This document shows, one piece after another, positions 58,425 to 64,000 of a stretch of DNA of 64,000 nt. The position numbers and the translations under genes are program-made. Under the pieces are notes generated by a model, which did not search any database, was not told where the DNA came from, and was given only the letters and a program-made list of their open reading frames with translations. Source of the DNA: Streptomyces hygroscopicus. Its GTDB lineage: Bacteria > Actinomycetota > Actinomycetes > Streptomycetales > Streptomycetaceae. The stretch lies in NCBI GenBank assembly GCA_002021875.1, contig CP018627.1, positions 9,672,001-9,736,000 of the forward strand, given 5' to 3'. Position 1 is the stretch's first letter; each line of letters starts with the position of its first letter.

Positions 58425-59261
58425 TCATCGCCCCCAGGCCCCCGCCGCCGCGGCCCGCACGACGTAGTCCTCAAAGGTCCGGGGCGCCCGTCCCAGGACG
58501 GTGGCGAGGTCATCTGTCGTCCCTGCCAGCAGCCCGCGTTCCATCAACACGAACATCTCGGCGACGTGGTGGGCGTCCTCCTCGCCCACGCCCTCCTCGA
58601 CCAGCGCCGCGGTGTACTCGGCGGGGGAGACCTGCCGGTAGGCGAGGGGCCGCCCGGACGCCCGGGAGATCAGCTCGACGGCCTCACCGAAGGTGAGCGC
58701 GCGTGGTCCGGTCAGCTCGTAGATCCGTCCGGCGTGCCGGTCGGTCTCGGTCAACACCGCGGCCGCGGCGTCGGCGACGTCCTCCGCGTCGATGAACGGC
58801 TCGGGGACCGTGCCGGCCGGGAGCGCCAGCTCCCCGGCGGCCAGCGGGGCCTGGAAGACGTCCTCGTCGAAGTTCTGCGCGAAGTTCGACGGCCGCAGGA
58901 CGGTCCACTCCAGCGCCGAGCCGCGTACGGCGTCCTCGGCCGAGCGCATGTCAAGGCCGAACGTGGAGTCGCCCCAGGTGTCGGAGCCGCGCCCGGAGAG
59001 CAGGACCAGCCGCCGCACTCCGGCGGCCTCGGCCCGGGCCACGAACTCGTGTACCGGGCCCGGCACGCGCGGGGCCACTACATAGGCGACGGCGATGCCT
59101 CGCAGGGCCGCGTCCCAGCCGCCGGGGTCGGACCAGTCGAACCGGGTCCGGCTCGATCGGGAGGCGGCCCGTACCGGTGTGCCGTGCAGCCGCAACCGGG
59201 CGAGGATCCGTCGACCCGTCTTGCCGGTCGCGCCGAGGACGAGAGTGGTGTCGTTGCTCAT
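58425..59261 (-). CDS. NmrA-like NAD(P)-binding protein
   Basis: The 278-residue atypical SDR has TTLVLGATGKTGRRILARL (GxxGxxG), no YxxxK active site, VRRLVLLSGRGSDTWGD and VLRPSNFAQNFDEDV, the pattern of NmrA/QOR2-like sensors and quinone reductases. It is divergent from an AraC gene with 82 bp between starts, so it is the likely AraC target. Confidence 0.87.
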   Translation of the reverse strand: MSNDTTLVLGATGKTGRRILARLRLHGTPVRAASRSSRTRFDWSDPGGWDAALRGIAVAYVVAPRVPGPVHEFVARAEAAGVRRLVLLSGRGSDTWGDSTFGLDMRSAEDAVRGSALEWTVLRPSNFAQNFDEDVFQAPLAAGELALPAGTVPEPFIDAEDVADAAAAVLTETDRHAGRIYELTGPRALTFGEAVELISRASGRPLAYRQVSPAEYTAALVEEGVGEEDAHHVAEMFVLMERGLLAGTTDDLATVLGRAPRTFEDYVVRAAAAGAWGR

Positions 59262-59330
59262 GAGACCGATTGAACACGGCCGACTCGGACGAACCCATAG
59301 GCAGGAAGCCGGATCACCTGTGTATGCGTC

Positions 59331-59336
59331 TAAAAT
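59331..59336 (+). promoter_or_regulatory. -10 box TAAAAT of a probable leaderless AraC transcript
   Basis: TAAAAT ends seven bases before the GTG at 59344, so transcription would begin at or next to the start codon. No ribosome binding site precedes that GTG, which agrees with a leaderless mRNA. Confidence 0.5.
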
Positions 59337-59343
59337 CGCTGAG

Positions 59344-60291
59344 GTGGACGCCTTCAGTGACCTGATCCGCGGGGTGCGAGCCCATGGCTCGTTGTTCGGC
59401 AGCTCGACCCTGTCCCCGCCCTGGGCCCTGCACTTCGTGGACGGTGCGCCGCTGACCCTGTGCACCGTCCTCACCGGGGCGGGCTGGATCGTGCCGGAGC
59501 ACGGTCCGCCCGAGCCGCTGCGCGCCCGCGAGGCGATCGTCGTGCGCGGCCCCGCCACGTTCACCTTCGTCGACGAGGTCGGCACCCGGGCCGAACCGAT
59601 CGCATGCGGCGAGCACTGCGCGACGCCCGAGGAGGGCGGGACCCGGCACCGGCGCGGCTGGAACGACCCGGGCGGGGACACCGGTGACGGCCCCGGTGCC
59701 ACGACCCTGATCGTCGGCGCCTATCCCGTGCGCGGCGAGATCAGCCGCCGGCTGCTGGACGCGCTGCCCGTCGTGCTGCGTGTGGACGCCGGGGGCACGG
59801 CCGACCCTGTGCTGGACCACCTCGCCGCCGAGGTCGCCCTCGACACACCGGGCCAGCAGGTCGTACTCGACCGGCTGCTGGACTGGATGATGGTCTGCAC
59901 GCTGCGCGAGTGGTTCGACCGGCCCGGCGGCGAGCCCCCGGCCTGGTGGGCCGCCCAGCGGGACCCGGTGGTCGGCGACGCGCTGCGCCTGCTGCACGCC
60001 GAACCGGCGGCACCATGGACGGTCGCCGCCCTGGCCGAGCACACCGGAGTGTCGCGTTCGACGCTGGCCAAGCGGTTCGCCGACCTGGTCGGCGAACCCC
60101 CGCTGACCTACCTCACCCGCTGGCGCATGACGCTCGCGGCAGACCTCCTGGTCGAGCAGAAGGCCGCGACCATCGCGGACATCGCCCGCACCGTGGGCTA
60201 CTCCGACCCGTTCGGGTTCAGCGCGGCGTTCAAACGGGTCCGAGGCGCCAACCCCAGCGAATTCCGGCGCACCGCGACCACTGACGCCTGA
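59344..60291 (+). CDS. AraC-family regulator with cupin_6-type sensor
   Basis: GTG 59344 begins VDAFSDLIRGVRAHGSLFGS, the typical start of the cupin_6 AraC group; this 315-residue protein then has the sensor core (CTVLTGAGWIVPEHGPPEPL) and the HTH pair (WTVAALAEHTGVSRSTLAKR; ATIADIARTVGYSDPFGFSA; FKRVRGANPSEFR). Members control genes for reductases induced by electrophiles. It is divergent from the NmrA-like gene. Confidence 0.86.
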   Translation: MDAFSDLIRGVRAHGSLFGSSTLSPPWALHFVDGAPLTLCTVLTGAGWIVPEHGPPEPLRAREAIVVRGPATFTFVDEVGTRAEPIACGEHCATPEEGGTRHRRGWNDPGGDTGDGPGATTLIVGAYPVRGEISRRLLDALPVVLRVDAGGTADPVLDHLAAEVALDTPGQQVVLDRLLDWMMVCTLREWFDRPGGEPPAWWAAQRDPVVGDALRLLHAEPAAPWTVAALAEHTGVSRSTLAKRFADLVGEPPLTYLTRWRMTLAADLLVEQKAATIADIARTVGYSDPFGFSAAFKRVRGANPSEFRRTATTDA

Positions 60292-60405
60292 ACAGGGGCA
60301 AGTCAACCCGACGCCTCTCGCAGCCGCAGCCTGACCAGGTGCGGCAGCGGAGCACATCAGACCCTCGTACTGCGGGCGATGCGGTAGAGCACGTTCGGAC
60401 GCAGT

Positions 60406-60451
60406 GGCCCTTCGGGCGCGGTGGCCCTTCGGGCGCGGTGGCCCAAGGGCC
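60406..60451. terminator. Repeat-built terminator between convergent genes
   Basis: Two 17-bp copies of GGCCCTTCGGGCGCGGT (60406, 60423) are followed by GGCCCAAGGGCC. Each copy can fold on itself (GCCC-TTC-GGGC), and GGCCCTT pairs with the final AAGGGCC. It lies between the AraC gene and the leftward oxidoreductase gene. Confidence 0.7.
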
Positions 60452-60492
60452 GTCCTGTGCCGCGGCCCGGGACGGCCCCGAACCAACCCGCC

Positions 60493-61509
60493 TCAGCGCA
60501 CGGTGATGACCAGCTTGCCCGTGGTGCGGCCGGTCTCCCCCTGGACATGGGCCCGGGCGCCCTCGGCGAGCGGGAAGGTGCCGGAGACATGGGCGCGGAG
60601 CCTGCCCCGGTCGACGAGCTCGGCGATGGCGCGCATCCCGGCCCGGTCGTGCTCGACGAGCAGGGTGACGGCGCGGACCTGTGCCTTCTCCGCCGCGGCC
60701 CGGGTGTCCTGGGCGCCCGGCAGCAGGGAGACGAGGACGCCGCCGGGGCGGAGCACGCTCACGGAGCGGGTGGCGGTCTCCCCGCCGACGGCGTCGATGA
60801 CGACGTCGTAGCGTTCCTCGGTGTCGGTGAAGTCCTCCGAGCGGTGGTCGACGCAGGCATCCGCGCCGAGTTCGCGCAGGAAGTCGTGCTTGGGGGCGCT
60901 CGCCGTCCCGGTGACGTGCGCGCCGCGCTCCTTGGCGAGCTGTACGGCGAGATGGCCGACACCCCCGGCCGCGGCGTGGATCAGCACCCGCTGCCCGGCC
61001 CGCAGGTCCGCGGTGTCGACGAGGGCCTGCCAGGCGGTGAGCGCGGCCAGCGGCAGAGCGGCCGCCTGGACGTGGTCGATCCCGGCGGGCTTGGCGGCGA
61101 AGGCGCGGGTGGGGCCGGTCACGTACTCGGCGTGGGAGCCCGCCCCGTACGGGTAGGGCAGCATGCCGAACACCTCGTCACCGGGCTGGAAGAGGGTGAC
61201 ACCGAAACCGGTCTCCACCACGGTGCCGGAGACGTCCCAGCCGAGGGTCAGCGGCGGGGGCGGCAGGAAGATGCTCAGGGCGCGGTGCTTGAAGTCCGTG
61301 GGGTTGAGCCCGGCCGCGTGCACGGCGATGAGGATCTCTCCGGGGCCGGGCGCGGGGCGCGGAAGCTCGGTCAGCCGCAGGACCTCGGGGCCGCCGAGGG
61401 CCGTCTGGTGCAGGGCGAGCATCACGGGGGCGCGGTCCGGGGCGGCTGCCGGGGCCGGGGAGTCGAGGTTCTCGGGGGTGTCCGCCGAAGGGGTGTCCGT
61501 CGAAGTCAT
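60493..61509 (-). CDS. NADP-dependent MDR oxidoreductase (quinone reductase-like)
   Basis: From ATG 61509 the 338-residue protein has the GroES-like half (ILIAVHAAGLNPTDFKHR, TLGWDVSGTVVETGFGV) and the nucleotide-binding VLIHAAAGGVGHLAVQLAKE. Zinc-site cysteines are absent. The first 30 residues are Pro/Ala-rich. It is divergent from the GlxA-type AraC gene 70 bp away, its likely regulator. Confidence 0.87.
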   Translation of the reverse strand: MTSTDTPSADTPENLDSPAPAAAPDRAPVMLALHQTALGGPEVLRLTELPRPAPGPGEILIAVHAAGLNPTDFKHRALSIFLPPPPLTLGWDVSGTVVETGFGVTLFQPGDEVFGMLPYPYGAGSHAEYVTGPTRAFAAKPAGIDHVQAAALPLAALTAWQALVDTADLRAGQRVLIHAAAGGVGHLAVQLAKERGAHVTGTASAPKHDFLRELGADACVDHRSEDFTDTEERYDVVIDAVGGETATRSVSVLRPGGVLVSLLPGAQDTRAAAEKAQVRAVTLLVEHDRAGMRAIAELVDRGRLRAHVSGTFPLAEGARAHVQGETGRTTGKLVITVR

Positions 61510-61579
61510 GGCTCGATCCTGGCCGTACGGCCCAGTCCGGGGCGATGGCCAGAAGGTCAGCCTCCGATACATTTCTGCC

Positions 61580-62713
61580 ATGCCCATCGACCCTGCCGCC
61601 CGCTCCGTTCCCGGCGCCCGCACCAGTCCCACCGCCCGCCCCGCGTCCGCCGTGCCCTCCCGGGTCCGTGAACTCGCCGACCGCGCCGCCGAACTGGACC
61701 GCCGGATGCGCCCGGACCCGCGGCCCGGCGCCCACAAGGTCGTCGTCCTTGCCCTCGACGGCGTCTATCCCTTCGAACTCGGCATCCCGCACCGGGTCCT
61801 GGGCTCCGCCGATGGCCGCTACGAGGTGCTGTCCGCGAGCGTGGACGGGCAGCCCGTACGTACCGACTCGGACCTGACCGTCACCCCCGGGCACGGTCCC
61901 GAGGTGCTGGCCGAGGCGGACACCGTGGTCATCCCTCCGTACGCGATCACCCGCGCCTCGGCCGCCGCCCCGGACCCGCAGGTCCTCGCCGCCCTCTCCC
62001 GCGTCCGCCCCGGCACCCGGCTGGTGTCCATCTGTACGGGCGCCTTCCTGCTGGCCGCCGCCGGTCTCCTGGACGGGCGCCGGGCCACCACCCACTGGGC
62101 GCTCACCGACCACTTCCAGGAGCTGTTTCCCCGGGTCGAGCTGGATGCCGGTGTGCTCTTCGTCGACCACGGTGATGTGCTGACCTCCGCGGGGGCGGCG
62201 AGCGGTGTCGACGTCTGCCTGCACCTGGTGCGCCAGGACCACGGCAGCGAGGTGGCCAACCACGTCGCCCGTTGCTGTGTCGTGCCGCCGTACCGGGACG
62301 GCGGGCAGGCGCAGTACATCGAGCGGCCGCTGCCGCCGGTGAGCGAAACCGGCACCGGGCCGACCCGCGACTGGGCGCTGCGGCGGCTGGAACTGCCGCT
62401 GTCGCTGGACGAGCTGGCCGCGCATGCGGCGATGAGCACCCGTACCTTCGCCCGGCGCTTCCGGGAGGAGACCGGTCTGAGCCCCGGCCGCTGGCTGACC
62501 CAGCAGCGGCTGCGGCGGGCACGGCATCTGCTGGAGTCCAGTGATTTGCCGGTGGAACGGGTCGCCCACGAGGTCGGCTTCGCCACCGCCACCTCGCTGC
62601 GGCGGCACCTGGCGGCGGAGGCGGGGGTGGCCCCGTCGGCCTACCGGCGCACCTTCCGCGCCTCGGGTCCGGCCGCGGGCGGCGTCAGGGAAGCGTCACG
62701 GGCCGGGGGCTGA
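61580..62713 (+). CDS. GlxA-type AraC regulator with DJ-1/PfpI domain
   Basis: The 377-residue protein combines a DJ-1/PfpI-like sensor (KVVVLALDGVYPFELGIPHR, LVSICTGAFLLAAAGLLDGR with the nucleophile-elbow Cys) and a C-terminal AraC HTH pair (LSLDELAAHAAMSTRTFARR, VERVAHEVGFATATSLRRHL). GlxA-type proteins sense small aldehydes or amines. TACATT ends six bases before the ATG at 61580, so this mRNA may also be leaderless. Confidence 0.87.
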   Translation: MPIDPAARSVPGARTSPTARPASAVPSRVRELADRAAELDRRMRPDPRPGAHKVVVLALDGVYPFELGIPHRVLGSADGRYEVLSASVDGQPVRTDSDLTVTPGHGPEVLAEADTVVIPPYAITRASAAAPDPQVLAALSRVRPGTRLVSICTGAFLLAAAGLLDGRRATTHWALTDHFQELFPRVELDAGVLFVDHGDVLTSAGAASGVDVCLHLVRQDHGSEVANHVARCCVVPPYRDGGQAQYIERPLPPVSETGTGPTRDWALRRLELPLSLDELAAHAAMSTRTFARRFREETGLSPGRWLTQQRLRRARHLLESSDLPVERVAHEVGFATATSLRRHLAAEAGVAPSAYRRTFRASGPAAGGVREASRAGG

Positions 62714-62896
62714 GAGGGCCAGCCTCACCTACGCCGCGACAACGGCCGATCCCGCCACCGACCAGCAGCGCCACCGCGACAGCCTGGCCGCCACCGTGCG
62801 CCGCGCGTTCGCACCCTGACGACACCGGCGCAAGGAACAACGCGCGTACCCTGCCGATGCGGGACCCCGCCCCACCACACGAGAGGACACCCAACG

Positions 62897-63961
62897 TTGT
62901 CCGAGATCCACGACCGACCCGGGGAGCGGGGGCCGCGTATGCCCGAGCCACCGGAAGTGAACGCGGCGGCCGTCGCGGACGCCATCGTGCCCGGCTTCGG
63001 CATGGACGCCATCCACGAGGCCGCGCGGCGCCTGTCCGGTCAGGTGGTCCGGACACCTCTGCTCACCTCCCCGATGCTGGACGAGCTCGTCGGCGCCCGC
63101 GTCCTGGTCAAGGCCGAATGCCTCCAGCTCACCGGCTCGTTCAAGGTGCGCGGGGCGCTCAACGCCCTGCTCGCCCTGGACGAGGAGGCGCGCCGCGCGG
63201 GGATCGTGGCCTACTCCGCCGGCAATCACGGGCAGGGCGTGGCCGCGGCGGCACGGCTCGCCGGTTGCCCCGCGGTCATCGTCATGCCGCATGACGCCCC
63301 GCGCATCAAGGTCGACAACTGTCGCTGGTGGGGCGCCGAGACGGTCCTGTACGACCCGCGGACCGAGGACCGGGAAGAGGTCGCCCGGAAGATCCTTCAG
63401 GACCGCGGCATGACGCTGATCCCGCCCTTCGACGACGTCAGGGTCATGGCCGGGCAGGGCACCGTCGGCCTGGAGATGGCCGAGCAGGCGCGCGAGCTGG
63501 GCCTGACCCCGGAGGCGGTCCTGGTGAACTGCAGTGGCGGCGGGCTGGCCTCCGGTGTGATCACCGCGCTCCACCACGCGTTCCCCGGGATGGTGAACCA
63601 CATCGTCGAACCGGCAGGCTTCGACAAGATGGCCCGGTCCCTGGCGACCGGCCGCGTATGCGCCAACCCCCACCCGCCCGGCGGCCTCATGGACGCCATC
63701 TCCGGTCCGGCGGCCGGTGCGCGCCCGCTGGCCGTCCTCCGCCACCACGATGTGACCGGCCTGACCGTCACCGACGAGGAGGTCCTGGCCGCCATGGGCA
63801 CGGCCCACCGGCTCCTCAAGATCGTGGTGGAGCCGGGGGCCGCCGCGTGCCTGGCTGCACTGCTGTCCGGGAAGGTGGACGTACGGGGCAGGACCGTGGC
63901 GCTCGTGGCGTCGGGCGGCAACGTCGATCCAGCGGTCTACCGCCGGGCCCTGGCGGACTGA
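62897..63961 (+). CDS. Threonine/serine dehydratase-like PLP enzyme
   Basis: TTG at 62897, ten bases after GAGAGGA, begins a 354-residue fold-type II PLP enzyme: PLP lysine in LTGSFKVRGALNALLAL, SAGNHGQGVAAAARLAGCPA (PLP Asn), the phosphate loop VNCSGGGLASGVITALHHAF and a C-terminal LVASGGNVDPAVYRR. It deaminates threonine or serine to the 2-oxo acid, or acts as a hydroxy-amino acid ammonia-lyase or racemase. There is no ACT domain, so it is the catabolic rather than isoleucine-regulated type. ATG at 62939 is a shorter option. Confidence 0.88.
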   Translation: MSEIHDRPGERGPRMPEPPEVNAAAVADAIVPGFGMDAIHEAARRLSGQVVRTPLLTSPMLDELVGARVLVKAECLQLTGSFKVRGALNALLALDEEARRAGIVAYSAGNHGQGVAAAARLAGCPAVIVMPHDAPRIKVDNCRWWGAETVLYDPRTEDREEVARKILQDRGMTLIPPFDDVRVMAGQGTVGLEMAEQARELGLTPEAVLVNCSGGGLASGVITALHHAFPGMVNHIVEPAGFDKMARSLATGRVCANPHPPGGLMDAISGPAAGARPLAVLRHHDVTGLTVTDEEVLAAMGTAHRLLKIVVEPGAAACLAALLSGKVDVRGRTVALVASGGNVDPAVYRRALAD

Positions 63962-63965
63962 ACCA

Positions 63966-63999
63966 CCCCGCCGAGGAGTACTGCGTCCCCTCGGCGGGG
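63966..63999 (+). terminator. Strong terminator after the dehydratase gene
   Basis: CCCCGCCGAGG (63966-63976) and CCTCGGCGGGG (63989-63999) form an 11-bp perfect stem with a 12-base loop, beginning four bases after the stop codon. Confidence 0.92.
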
Positions 64000-64000
64000 A

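Overview
The base composition is very high in G+C, start codons include GTG and TTG, most genes sit beside a divergent regulator, and the families seen (GH87 glucanase, ClpC N-domain protein, HTH-coiled-coil-membrane protein, very many TetR/LysR/AraC regulators) are typical of Streptomyces or a close actinomycete. No rRNA, tRNA, CRISPR array, complete insertion sequence or phage gene was recognised. The many regulator-plus-enzyme pairs, relic genes and short tandem repeats suggest an accessory part of the chromosome such as a chromosome arm (inference).

Layout. 1-5.5 kb: a cut-off LysR gene, a decayed MFS/AraC relic, a PPOX-fold protein and a secreted multidomain GH87 alpha-glucanase. 5.5-11 kb: a HEAT protein, a MerR-HEAT regulator read into a cupin, an amidase, and an ATPase-less ClpC N-domain protein divergent from a small HTH gene. 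11-16.7 kb: muconolactone-isomerase-like protein, WrbA and its TetR, then an NCS1 permease plus NylB-like hydrolase divergent from a LysR gene. 16.7-25.5 kb: a membrane-anchored HTH/coiled-coil protein and several regulator/enzyme pairs (TetR-DUF1772, AraC-TauE/SafE, TetR-SDR, LysR), with two gene fragments meeting at one deletion point near 20.86 kb.

25.7-35.2 kb: a likely small-molecule (possibly aromatic) catabolic island. A PucR regulator, flavin reductase and flavin-dependent monooxygenase run rightward. A tightly coupled operon (bicupin, HpaI-type aldolase, SnoaL-like protein, DUF3500 protein) runs leftward toward them. MarR with a triple operator, a LigB/DODA-type dioxygenase and a quinone-reductase-like protein follow. 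35.4-47.4 kb: a large HEAT protein, dienelactone hydrolase, DHFR-like reductase, a binding protein without signal peptide, an AI-2E-type exporter, a coupled cyclase/ThDP-enzyme pair, a secreted ThuA-like protein and an aldo/keto reductase.

47.5-57.8 kb: glutamate dehydrogenase followed by the most system-like region. A seven-gene leftward operon (MFS transporter, PxpA-, PxpB- and PxpC-like subunits, SDR, aminotransferase, TetR) is divergent from RraA-like aldolase and D-2-hydroxyacid dehydrogenase genes. Read together these could import a lactam, open it with ATP, transaminate the product, cleave the oxo acid by retro-aldol reaction and reduce a fragment (inference). The PxpA-like subunit lacks two residues of the usual motifs, so the substrate may not be 5-oxoproline. 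57.8-64 kb: a PPOX protein, an NmrA-type protein divergent from an AraC regulator, a quinone-reductase-like protein divergent from a GlxA-type AraC regulator, and a threonine dehydratase ending at a strong terminator.
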